A DNA stretch of 64,000 nucleotides. Source: Euglena gracilis. Its lineage: Eukaryota; Euglenida; Euglenophyceae; Euglenales. The stretch covers positions 89,968,482-90,032,481 of the forward strand of contig CP154956.1 in assembly GCA_039621445.1 (NCBI GenBank), in the 5' to 3' direction. The notes beneath the pieces were generated by a model. That model searched no databases. It saw only the letters and a program-made list of their open reading frames with translations, and was not told the origin of the DNA. This document shows positions 22,413-31,295 of this stretch, piece by piece; position 1 is the first letter of the stretch, and each line of letters opens with the position of its first letter. The position numbers and the translations under genes were made by a program.

Positions 22413-23141
22413 ATTTCTCTCAAGACTGGGCCCTTTGAGATACAAGCAATTATCTTCTTTTTGGTTGGGATTTTTAAATATGTATAATGATAAAATATAA
22501 GATGTTAAGCAAAGTAAATATATAATATACATGTAATAAATATGTAATAAATATGTAATATAACATAAAATGAAGATAATAAAAAAATGTATGATGTTAT
22601 GTATGCGTGCGTATTACCATTTTTTTTGGCACAACAGCCACGCTGCTTTTTCAATTTTGAAAATTGTATTTCTACTGCGCTTTGGCACAATGCAACTGTT
22701 ATATTTTTATTCTTCATAAGCCTGCCCATTGCGCTGGTGTTTCCACAAAGGGGATCCAAGGTATACTACTAGGTGTACGATATTCATCCACACCTCTCTA
22801 TGTGTCCATTCATTCCTTTATCCCAATCAAACCAAAGGCTCTGGGCATATTGTGGTTTAGGGGAAGAAGGCAGGTTTAACAAAACATATTTTGCTTGTGC
22901 AGTCCACAATTCTTTTTGGCATAATTCTGAAATTTATTTGCAACGTCCACATCAATTCTTTTCATTTCTTTGCATTTGTGCATCTTTTCCACCCTGCGTA
23001 TTTTCAGGGGTTTTGCCCCCCCTCCCCCATAGCCCCAATAGTGGTCTGACCATCGGGTCTGTCAGAATTGAAAATGGAAACCGACCTCCAGGGGGGGGGG
23101 GGGGCTGGCCAGCAATGTGGCATCGTCCGGAGTCCTGGCTG

Positions 23142-23235
23142 ACGAGAAAGGCCCCGGGACCGCCCGGCGCGGTGGTGCCCGCGAACTGCGCGATGGTGTC
23201 CGCGTCGGACGAGCTGCGGCCCTGCGTGGAGTGCG
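23142..23235 (+). CDS. exon, linker and first half of B-box zinc finger
   Basis: Encodes KAPGPPGAVVPANCAMVSAS then DELRPCVEC. The terminal C-x2-C is the first zinc pair of a B-box-like finger. The 3' end is placed three bases before CAG at 23239; joining to 23763 continues in frame to RKCNQAYCDACW. The start is placed seven bases after the beginning of CTG at 23135, by the same rule. Confidence 0.6.
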
Positions 23236-23762
23236 CCCAGGGGCTGTGCGGCCGAGAGGAGGGGGGTGGAGGAAGGGGTTAGGGGCGGCCCTGGGACCCA
23301 TCTCGGCGGGCACCGGCTCAGAACGTTGAATGCTGGCGTGGTCTTTCTGCCTGCTGAGTGGAAACGGCGGTGTTTGATGGTGGTTTGGTGAGGAAGAGGG
23401 GAGGGGGGAGCGCCCTTTAACCCTCAATGATGCAAAGCATTCTGAGCTTTTTTTTAATTCTGAGCTTTTTAATTTCTTTGTACACAAGGTCCCAGGATGT
23501 GCGACACACAGGTGGGCACCGTTGTTTCGTGGGAGTTGTGCTGCCATATCAACAGGTGCTCTCACAACCTTTGCCCACGACACAGGCAGGGGGGAATGCA
23601 AATTCGGGGTTTTTGTGTTTTATGTGCTTTTCGATTTTGGGAATATTTGCAATTTTTTTGGCAATTTTTTTTTGCTTTTTTTCCCCTCGATTTTTTCGAT
23701 TTCTGGTGGTTTTTTTTCTGAATTTAAAAGTGCACTTTCTGAGAGGTCTCTTGCACTGTCGC
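23236..23762 (+). other. nonconventional intron (CAG +4, CTG -7)
   Basis: Starts GCC-CAGGGG, ends CACTG-TCGC. The join is supported by frame and by bringing together the zinc ligands of the B-box. An alternative join, CTGTG to CCGGAAG after TTTCAG, would also be in frame and give C-x2-C-x4-C-x2-C. Confidence 0.5.
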
Positions 23763-23969
23763 CCCATTGGAACCACCCAAGCCCGTGCCGCCACGACTAA
23801 GACCGCCATGTATTTCAGCCGGAAGTGCAACCAAGCGTACTGTGACGCCTGCTGGCGGGTGCGGCACGCGAACCCCCACCGCGTCGGCCACCGGCGCTGC
23901 GTGGTCGGCGTGGACGACAAACACCGCCGCCCCGGGGAAACCATCCAGTTCGCGGTGCTGCCGGGGGTG
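23763..23969 (+). CDS. exon, B-box zinc finger second half
   Basis: Encodes AMYFSRKCNQAYCDACWRVR then HANPHRVGHRRC, with C-x4-C-x2-C-x4-H-x6-H as in B-box fingers of TRIM-type proteins, followed by PGETIQFAVLPGV. B-boxes bind zinc and mediate oligomerisation or partner binding. B-box plus filamin repeats recalls TRIM2/TRIM3/TRIM71, but no RING was seen. The end lies three bases before CAG at 23973; splicing to 24375 is phase 0. Confidence 0.7.
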
Positions 23970-24374
23970 GGACAGGCCCCAATTCGTTGGGTTGGTGGAC
24001 TGCAACGGGAAGCGGAATTCATGGGCCCAAACTGGCGGAATTTTAATGCGAGGCCACCTCATCCCGGAGGGGAGGTTCCAGCCAGTCACCCCAGCACCCA
24101 GACCCGACCCCCCAAGGGGGGGGGGGGCACATGATTAAAAGTGCCCCGGGCCTCGCCCATGGAAGGTCCGAAAGGGTCTCTTCGGCCCACTGCAGGCACC
24201 CCGGGGTTTGTGCCTGCATGCTCTCCCCAGGCTTGGTCAATTTCAGCCTGGCCCGAACTGCTCTGCCTGAAGCCATTTCGCTGCGATCGCAAACCGACAA
24301 AAAGCGAACACTGCACATGATACCTGGTTTCCTGGTAACCTTAGCCCTTCCCCCTCTCCCCAGATGCTGTCGTG

Positions 24375-24450
24375 TCTGAGGAATGGCAGTTCTCAGGGTC
24401 AGTCCACCGAATTCCATTCATTTATGACAGCCACACCAACCAGAGATCTT
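24375..24450 (+). CDS. exon, WW-like segment
   Basis: Encodes SEEWQFSGSVHRIPFIYDSH then TNQ, with the spacing of a WW domain (W, then an aromatic pair, then H-T). The second Trp/Pro part reads RSLTPRP, which is imperfect. WW domains bind proline-rich peptides. The start follows CTG at 24367 by eight bases. The end is not fixed. Confidence 0.45.
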
Positions 24451-24594
24451 TAACCCCCCGCCCCTCCAACTGGTCACAAAAAAAACCTCTGGTGCCCGTT
24501 GGATTCCACCTGCCAACCTATCAGCTGATAATTTTCCAGCAGGTTGGGTGGTTGGAATTTTGGGCCTCTGTCACCCAAGCCCCCAATCCGTTGG

Positions 24595-24690
24595 CCTGCC
24601 CACCACCGCGCTGACGCGAGATGCCACGGGCAATGTCGTCGTGCTGTCGGAGGACAGCTCCACCGTGACCGTCACAAGCAGGGTCCTGTA
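24595..24690 (+). CDS. exon, beta-propeller/NHL-like strand pair
   Basis: Encodes LPTTALTRDATGNVVVLSED then SSTVTVTS, resembling the 'xxDxxGNvvVxDxxxxxvxvxs' pattern of NHL or similar propeller blades. High GC3. Boundaries are unclear; a GT lies near AGCAGGGTCC. One blade cannot establish a propeller. Confidence 0.45.
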
Positions 24691-26177
24691 TCTCTTTCAC
24701 CCACTCCCTTCCGGTGGACTCTCCTCCCTTCCCTGGTGTTCACTAACTTGTTATAGGGACTGTCCTAAACTTGTGCCTGTGTTTTTTATAACTCTTACAA
24801 TCTTACAAGGTTTCCATTTCTATACCTGTTCCCCCCACAAGAAAACATATCTGTTTCAGGCCGAACACGTGATGTGTGTTGACACTTCTGGTCACATAGC
24901 TTTGTTCACCCTTCCATTGGCTTCTTTGGTTTTGTTTCGCTTAGCTTGAACACATACGGTGCACATATGGGTTTTAAGCAACCCTGTCGTGTGCTTTCTT
25001 TTTTGGGTTCCAGCAATACATTTTCTCAATTGAAGAAAGGCCTTTGGAAGTCCTGGACAACCTTGGCCAACTCCAACCCCTTGCCTGCTCTGGTGTTTAT
25101 GCATGAAAATTGGCCCCTTGAGGAGTCAGGCAATTTTTTTGAAAAAGGCAGGCTGTCCAAAGTTCACTTTTTTGATCATATATGTACCATTATATGTATT
25201 ACATTGTTAGTGGGTGTTGCACAGTTTTTATCAATATTCTATTTTTTTATTTTCTTAATCATTTATATGATTACCCCCTATTTATTATTGTAGGTATTAT
25301 TAGAAACAATATCCATGTTGATGTATATCCAGATGATATTCCCCCACCCCGGGCAACTGTCCTCCGCAGGAAGCATTAACCTCTCCTCATAGGAACCTGT
25401 CTCCCTCCTGCCCTTGTACCCACTGACCTGTCTTCTAATGATTTTTTGGGGGGAATTGTTACATTTCTTTGTGGAAAAAACCGACGCATTTTTTTTCAGG
25501 TTTCTGATCACTAGTATGTCAAAAACAGGAAAAATTGCCTTTTCAAAATTTTTGGCGGGTCAAAAATGTCACTTCTTTCCCTCTGACCCGGACCCTCCTG
25601 GGAAACTGCCCTCTGGTCCCGTATTCGCTGACCTGTCCTTATACCTATCCCCCACTGTCCCACACCCTCTGTACCCGCTAACCTGTCATCAAACCTGTCT
25701 CCTACAATTATGTCTACCTGTCTCCTGTTTTGATAGTTTTATATCAGAAAATTATCAAAAATTGTTACAGTTGAATAAAATTAACATAATTAAATTAAAT
25801 AAAATTATCAAAATCAAAAATAATCAAAAAAATCAAAATCAAAATTTTCCCCCAGTTTTCATATTTTTTCGTAACACTTTTTCATGAACAGATGCCGGAC
25901 AAAACAACGAAAGAAAAATTCTCACCAAATGCGTTTTTTCTTCGTGATAAAGTTGCTATTTGTGATAAAGTCGGATTTTTGTGTCGACTGGGGGTCCAAA
26001 CATGTCAACTTTCCCCTCTGAACTGGAGCCCCCCCCCCCTTGGGAACCTATCCTCTGGTTCCGTATTCGCTGAACTGTCCTTGCAGGGACAGGTCCTCCC
26101 CCTGGACTCGCTGACTTGTCTGGTGACAGTTTCCCCGGGGGGGGGGGTAGGTATTGGAATCCAGACTTCAGCCGATG
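24691..26177. other. intron DNA
   Basis: AT-rich, with AAAATTAA runs at 25750-25850. Diverged copies of the CTGACCTGTCC/GGGAAACTG family occur at 25590-25720 and 26030-26150. No exon recognised. Confidence 0.5.
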
Positions 26178-26250
26178 AGATTTCGGGACAAATGGAGTGG
26201 GAGGGCAACATGGCTGCCAGCACAGCACCCTGGCGGTAATGGACTTCCGG
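26178..26250 (+). CDS. exon, unrecognised, interrupted by a TIR element
   Basis: The frame ...QHGCQHSTLAVMDFR ends exactly where the element's splice register predicts. It continues as EYQTEPKARKDVKAKKK at 27020 once the element and one copy of its 8-bp duplication are removed. No family recognised. It probably belongs to the B-box-containing gene. Confidence 0.6.
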
Positions 26251-26253
26251 GAG

Positions 26254-27014
26254 CAGGGCATTCAGTGAGCTTTGTTTTTTTTTTTTTCAGGAGGAGGGGG
26301 GGTCCGGACCAATTTCGGGATTGATGGGAAGCCCTTCAGTTTTGAGGTAGGTGGTGGGGGGGGGCATCCCCCCGGATGTTGGGAGGGTGTCCAGACCCCC
26401 ACCCCCCCTCCTGGACAGGTTCAAAAAATGACGAACATTTTTCTTCTGGCACGCAGCGCCGAAAAATGAACACAGAATTCTTTTTTCCTCACTAAGGAGC
26501 ACATTCCACATTGGGTGTTTGGTGTTTTCCACATAAAAAGAGTTCAAAAAATTTCTAAAAATGAATGATTTTGGATGCAATTTTCCAAGAAAATCATCAA
26601 ATGATTTTTCACGAGTTTTGGCCCAGTATTGGGCCCTTTGCCGGTCCACCGAACCGAAAACTTTCCCGGCCCCCTTCAGTGAGGTGGGAAGGTTGGGGTC
26701 CGACCCCCCCCCCCCGTGTTGGGAGGGGGTCTGCCCCCCCAGGGCTTCCCATCCATACCCCCCCTCTGGGCCGAGGGGGTCCAGGCACCCCCCATGGAAC
26801 CAAAAAAACTTCTCTTCCCCAGCGCTTTGTGCCAAAAAACTTATGTTTTTTATCATCTTCTTTTTGACAATTTTGGTCGGGAAATCACCTGAAAACGCAA
26901 TTTTGGGCACTTTTTGAGGACCCCGAAAAGAAGTTTTCCGGCGCTTTGCGCCAGGTTTTTTTTTTCCCTGAGGGGGTCCGGAACCACCCCCCCCCCCTCT
27001 CACTTAATACCCTG
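26254..27014. mobile_element. 761-bp TIR element acting as an intron; exact 8-bp duplication TCCGGGAG
   Basis: Left end CAGGGCATTCAGTGAGC; right end CTCACTTAATACCCTG (inverted repeats). TCCGGGAG occurs at 26246-26253 and 27015-27022. The inside has G/C arm pairs and hairpin cores, with (GCGCTTTGCGCC) near 26940; no transposase. The inferred intron is 26251-27019: CAG falls at +4 and CTG at -8, and removal of 769 bases restores the reading frame. Related elements are at 27768-28113 and 60069-60146. Confidence 0.85.
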
Positions 27015-27019
27015 TCCGG

Positions 27020-27131
27020 GAGTACCAGACGGAGCCCAAGGCCCGCAAGGACGTCAAGGCGAAGAAGAAGGCGGTCCCCCTCTCCTGCGTCATTCGCCAC
27101 CTGGAGGGCCACACGACCCCGTGCGCGGATC
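27020..27131 (+). CDS. exon, lysine-rich segment with C/H residues
   Basis: Encodes EYQTEPKARKDVKAKKKAVP then LSCVIRHLEGHTTPCADR. High GC3. The 3' edge GATCG/GTGAGA is a good conventional donor; if not used, a TGA follows immediately. The C, H, H, C residues could be part of a zinc site, but I cannot name a family. Confidence 0.6.
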
Positions 27132-27767
27132 GGTGAGACATGGTGATTTGCTGTGCAGCATTTTTTTCATCAAATTGTCGATAAAAACAGTCAGCATGGT
27201 ATTATTTAATATTATCTGGTGATGATGTAATACTGTCCGGTGATGATGTGTATGGCTTTTTCCCCAGCCTTTGAGGTTCACACACACCCACACACACATG
27301 TCATTAATGAATTGTATTTCGGTGTCAGCATTTTTTTCTGCAATGCATCGTGAGAAAGCCGGCCTGCGCTGCCAGTGGAATTGCTTTCCACGGACAGTGT
27401 CAACAGTGTCAAGCGCCAGCCGGACACTCGCCAACGTTGCCCATTGACTGCCCCAGCTCCATTTGACCCTTCACCAAACTTCAGAAGTATTACTGAATGC
27501 ACAGACAAAGACAAAAAAAACATAAACCTACACTTACATATTGTTGTGGAACAAATCCACTTTTCTTTTGCAGCCGAGGTGGTCCCAGGTGGTCTTCGGA
27601 TTTAAATCAGTAGGTATGAGCCCCCCCCCCCCCCATCCCGCAGGAAACCGGTATGTGACAGTTGGCCAGTACACCATAAAGAATCCCGATGCAAAAACAA
27701 TAAATAAAAAACAATGGAAAGACTGACATCGAAGACTCTGTAAATTTCCTGGACGGGACCCTAAGAG

Positions 27768-28113
27768 CAGGGTATTAAGTGATCGTTGGTTTTGTGCAGG
27801 GGGAGGGGGCCCGACCTTCCCCCCCCACCCTAGGGAGGGGGTGTCCAGACTCCCCCCCCCAGGGCAGAGGGCAGGGGGTGGGGTCCAGGGAGCCCCCTAT
27901 GAAACCAAACTTTTTTCTTTCCCGGCGATTTGCGCCGGCAGACGTATGTCTTCATCATCTGTTTTTTTGTTAATTTGGTGGGGGAAAACACCTGAAAACG
28001 CCATTTTGGGCACTTTTTGAAGACCCTGCAAAAAATTTTCGGCGCTTTGCGCCAGTCTTTTACCCGGGGGAGGGGGGGTGCGGGACCCCCCCCCCCATTT
28101 AATAACTTGCCTG
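27768..28113. mobile_element. CAGGGTATTAAGTGA-family TIR element
   Basis: Left end CAGGGTATTAAGTGATCG; right end ATTTAATAACTTGCCTG. Same family as 26254-27014 (shared GTGCAGGGGGAGGGGG arm, GGCG-TTTGCGCC cores, AAAACACCTGAAAACGC). Flanking octamers do not match, so it is decayed or rearranged. Confidence 0.7.
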
Positions 28114-28312
28114 ACAGGTGCCTTCCTGTGTACAGCGCTACCCATTATGCACCACCTGGAAGACACCAAAAATAACTGCTATTGACTCGCGTCTAGGGCC
28201 CCGCGCTCTCAACCTCTGCCGCATCCAACTCCCCGAAACCCACGTGCCCTCCCTACTGGGAAGCCGCTGTGCACGGGAACTCTCAGGTCCCTAATGCCGA
28301 CCAGCCTACCTA

Positions 28313-28440
28313 CCTCCCCCCCCCCCCCGGGAAACTGTCATGCCCGAGAACCTGTCAGGGTCCCGCCCGGGAAACTGTCAGGGTCCCCGGTACTGGCCAA
28401 CCTGTCAGGTGACAGTTTCCCCGGGGGGGGGGGGTAGGTA
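28313..28440. mobile_element. GGGAAACTGTCA-family inverted-repeat element
   Basis: CTACCT, C-run, GGGAAACTGTCATG on the left; GTGACAGTTTCC, G-run, GTAGGTA on the right. Internal CCTGTCAGGGTCCCCGG words. Closely related to 672-834 and 29691-29938. Confidence 0.75.
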
Positions 28441-28524
28441 CCATCGCAGACAGGAGCTGGACAGGACAGGACAGCCGCTGGAGCTCATAATTCCGCCCCT
28501 GCTCTGGGTGGTCCAGATTTTTTT

Positions 28525-28640
28525 CCTTAAAGACCGCCCCTTGAGGACCGCCTTGGCCGAACGGCCAGCCAATGAACGGTCTGGGGATCAAACAAGGTCA
28601 AAAAATAAAGGGCCAAAAGGCATATTTTGTGACGTTTCGG
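28525..28640. repeat. CTTAAGGACCGCCCC dispersed repeat, copy 2
   Basis: Shares CCTTAAAGACCGCCCCTTGAGG and a GGCCAACC-like palindrome with 17255-17460 and 60300-60450. Confidence 0.5.
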
Positions 28641-28935
28641 GGGGGGATGGGTAAGGGGTGGTGCTGGTGTAAGGGGTCCCTGGCCACTCACCACGCAGCA
28701 AACTGGGCCAGAAGCGAAGTTAGCGCCGGCCATAAACAGACAAGAAGCCTTAGTGCAACTAAGGGGGGGGGGGATGGGCGCGGTTTAAGGATGGCAGAAC
28801 TCACTTTTTTCCACCTCCCCGAAGTCCACCTGTTGTTCTTGCCAGAAACATGCCCATTTTTTTTGTCCGTCTTCCCTGTGCATTTTTTGCATTGCGTACG
28901 TTGGGACAGGGAATTGTCAACTGCAAACTGCTAAG

Positions 28936-29092
28936 TGTGTCCAGCGATACGCGCGGGCTGGCGGGGGCCCGTCGCCGCATCTACGAGCAAGAGCGCCTGC
29001 CGAGCAACGTGCAGAAGCTGGTGGCCGAGGGGCAAGTGATGGAGGACAACCGCACGCTGGGGGACTACCACCTCGGGAAGGGCTCCAACTGG
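28936..29092 (+). CDS. exon, ubiquitin-like domain
   Basis: Encodes ARRRIYEQERLPSNVQKLVA then EGQVMEDNRTLGDYHLGKGS. This matches the C-terminal half of a ubiquitin fold: IxexegiPxxxQrLxxxGkxLeDxrTLxdYxIxkxS. Such domains mediate protein interactions or proteasome contacts. The end is placed at TGG/CGC, three bases before CAG at 29096. Alternatively CCAG/GTTGCC is a conventional donor. The N-terminal beta hairpin of the fold is not seen. Confidence 0.7.
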
Positions 29093-29333
29093 CGCCAGGT
29101 TGCCCCCCAAGTCACCTACCCCGGGAAGTTGTCATCTTGGGGGTGTGCTGGCTGGCTTGTCATGTTGGACAGTCTACTCAGGGCCCCAGGGGAGTTCCCA
29201 TCAACGCGTTTATCAGCTGACCAGTATCGTCTGTTGGGTGACAACCCCCCCCCCCCATCTGATGAAGCGCCCCAGCTGACACCGAAATTGGCGTCAGCTG
29301 CAAAACAGGTAAATCACACTAGGCTGTGTTGAG

Positions 29334-29425
29334 GTGATGCCGGTGTGCCTGGCCCATCTGGGAATCGACCCTGGACCTACGGGGACCCTGGACCCACTTT
29401 TAAGGCAAGTGCTGTCACCAACTGA
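29334..29425 (-). repeat. tRNA-like sequence (possible SINE or pseudo-tRNA)
   Basis: On the minus strand GAGCTCAGTTGGTGACAGCAC resembles a D-arm/A-box. CACTT-GCCTTAA-AAGTG resembles an anticodon arm, with CTT where Lys would be read and C instead of T at position 33. GGGTCGATTCCC resembles a B-box. The T-stem and acceptor do not pair cleanly. Another B-box-like GGTTTCGAACCAG lies at 29485-29500. Confidence 0.35.
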
Positions 29426-29690
29426 GCTCGGAGCTCGGGGTTGCGTATTGGCTCAACAACAGCCACAAAAGTTATGCAAAAAGGCTGGTTTCGAACCAGG
29501 GTCGCAAATGGTAAACCGTGGTGCGGCTGAGGTTTCATTTGGCGGTGAGATATAGGACGGCTTCGAATGGAGTGATGGGTCCTGGTTTTTCTGCCATGGC
29601 TGTTTTCCATCTGAAAGCCCAGGTGACCCCAAGAGGACCCAAACACTCTAACTTTGCCATCGCTCCAAGTCTCATATGGTGTTCAAGTGC

Positions 29691-29938
29691 TACCCCCCCC
29701 CCCCCCCGGGAAAATGTCATGCCCGAGAACCTGTCAGGGTCCCGCCCGGGAAACTGTCAGGGTCCCCGCCACGGCCAACCTGTCAGGGGGATCCTTCATT
29801 AATTTTCCCTTGAAATGTCCTCCCCGAGAAAATGTCAGGGTCCTCGGTGCCGGCCAGCCTGCCAGTATCGGAAGTTGTCAGGGTCCCCGCTGCCGGCCAA
29901 CCTGTCAGAGGACAGTTTCCCGGGGGGGGGGGGGTAGG
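29691..29938. mobile_element. GGGAAACTGTCA-family inverted-repeat element, longer copy
   Basis: CTACC, C-run, GGGAAAATGTCATG on the left and GGACAGTTTCC, G-run, GTAGG on the right. It contains four variants of the CAGGGTCCC...CCTGTCAG unit. No gene. Confidence 0.75.
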
Positions 29939-29998
29939 TGTGATCCTGCTCTTTGGGACGCAGCAGGCCTTGCTTTCAGCCCGCCGCCAGCAGGCATC

Positions 29999-30073
29999 AT
30001 AGAGGTTCACCTGTGTGACACTGCGACCCGCCTGCCCACCCGCTGCGAGAACGCGGGCAACGGCCTCTGGTAC
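29999..30073 (+). CDS. exon, filamin-like repeat 4 (part)
   Basis: Encodes EVHLCDTATRLPTRCENAGN then GLWY, resembling 'vxlxDxxGxxxxxxxxdngdGxYxV'. The 3' edge TAC/GTGCAG joins to the CTCCAG acceptor before 30317 in phase 0, giving GLWY-FSMAGYGHYSVRL. This intron is conventional GT-AG yet also has CAG at +4. Confidence 0.55.
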
Positions 30074-30316
30074 GTGCAGCCGAGGGGATTCGCGTCGGTG
30101 CCCCCCATCATTGACAGAAGCGCCCATCTCGGCGTCCGAGCCCACCCAGCCCTAACGATGTTCCGCAGAGGCTCACCGGCTCCTTGGCTGACCCCAGTTG
30201 GGAGCCCCCCCCCCCCCAAGTTGGCTCCAGCCTGTTGAGGCCAGTCGACCGGGGGGGGGGGGCGGAATGGGGTGGGGGTTCGGTACCGGAACGCCTCAGA
30301 AGTCCCTCGCCTCCAG

Positions 30317-30376
30317 TTCTCCATGGCGGGCTACGGACACTATTCCGTTCGCCTGCCGAGGCTCTGCCGCAGGCGG
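30317..30376 (+). CDS. exon, filamin-like repeat 4 (end strands)
   Basis: Encodes FSMAGYGHYSVRLPRLCRR, matching 'xxaGxxhYsVrL'. The downstream boundary is not resolved. Confidence 0.5.
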
Positions 30377-30527
30377 GGTCTGTCAATGCCCCGACGCCAA
30401 ATGGCGGGAATGGCTGATCCCCTGGCTTGTCCTGGCTGGATGGCTGGATGGCTGTCAGGTGACAACTTCGCGCACGGGGGGGGGGGGGACTTCCCAACAG
30501 GCCCCAAAGGGTCTGAGTGGGAAGCAG

Positions 30528-30960
30528 GCTTGTGCTTAGTCGGGTGCCAACCCCACGGGGGGGGGGGGGTGCTAGGGGCACGCACCCGATCCAGGGGTTT
30601 TTTTTAGTCGTGGACCCCCGGGGGGGAGGGGGGGGAGAGGGGGTCCCCTCCCACCCACCCACCCCTGGGGGCCCCCCAGGGGGGGGGGGGGTCCGGGGGA
30701 CCCACAAAAAATGGCCGAAAATCGCGAAAAGTGCTAAAAATAGCACTTTTTCGGCGCCTTTGGCGCCAAAAAGTATATCCCACCCCCCTCCGGGGGGACC
30801 CCCCCCCGGGGGGGGCTTAAAAAAAAACCCCTGACCCGATCCAACCCCCCCCCGGGGGGGTAGGGGGTAGGACCCGGCAACAAAGTAAGGTTCGCCTTTG
30901 CCCCCAGGAGGGGGGGGTGCCTGACCGGGTTCCAAGTGGGTGTGCTTGTGGGACAGGGCT
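30528..30960. mobile_element. AGGCTTGTGCTTAGTCGGG-family element, disrupted by nested insertion
   Basis: The left end AGGCTTGTGCTTAGTCGGGT is identical to 51203-51222. The CGCACCCGATCC...AACCCCCC sequence continues on both sides of the nested 30592-30833 element. No intact right end found; the limit given is approximate. Confidence 0.55.
30592..30833. mobile_element. nested 242-bp TIR element with exact 8-bp duplication ACCCGATC
   Basis: Left end CAGGGGTTTTTTTTAGTCG; right end TTAAAAAAAAACCCCTG. ACCCGATC at 30584-30591 and 30834-30841. The core hairpin CGGCGCCTTTGGCGCC and long G/C arms are present. A sister copy is 39693-39794. Confidence 0.85.
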
Positions 30961-31119
30961 GCCCCGGGAGGTGCCTCCGGGCCTGGAACAGACCTACCCA
31001 TGAGTTTGTTCCCAATTGAGTGGACCTGTCCATTGAGTTGGGAACCACACGTGCTGGGGTCGTGGACTGGAGTAACCGGTGCGTCGTCACGGTGAAGGAG
31101 ACCCCCCCCCCTCACTAAA

Positions 31120-31167
31120 GTGGAGTATGTGCCTGGCGGGCGCTTGGTGGCCGGCGTCGTAAACAAG
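31120..31167 (+). CDS. candidate exon with conventional donor
   Basis: Encodes KVEYVPGGRLVAGVVNK up to a strong donor AAG/GTAAGC. A second open piece in another frame just upstream (31038-31098) reads GTTRAGVVDWSNRCVVTVKE and could be a separate exon. No domain recognised. Confidence 0.4.
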
Positions 31168-31295
31168 GTAAGCCCCGCCAGGCTCCGGCCACCTCCACGT
31201 ACACAGACAAAAACGTACACAGACAAAAAGGGCCAGAGGCGAACAACAGCGCCAGGTCAGAAGAAGGGATAAAAGGCACCAAAAAAACAGCCACA

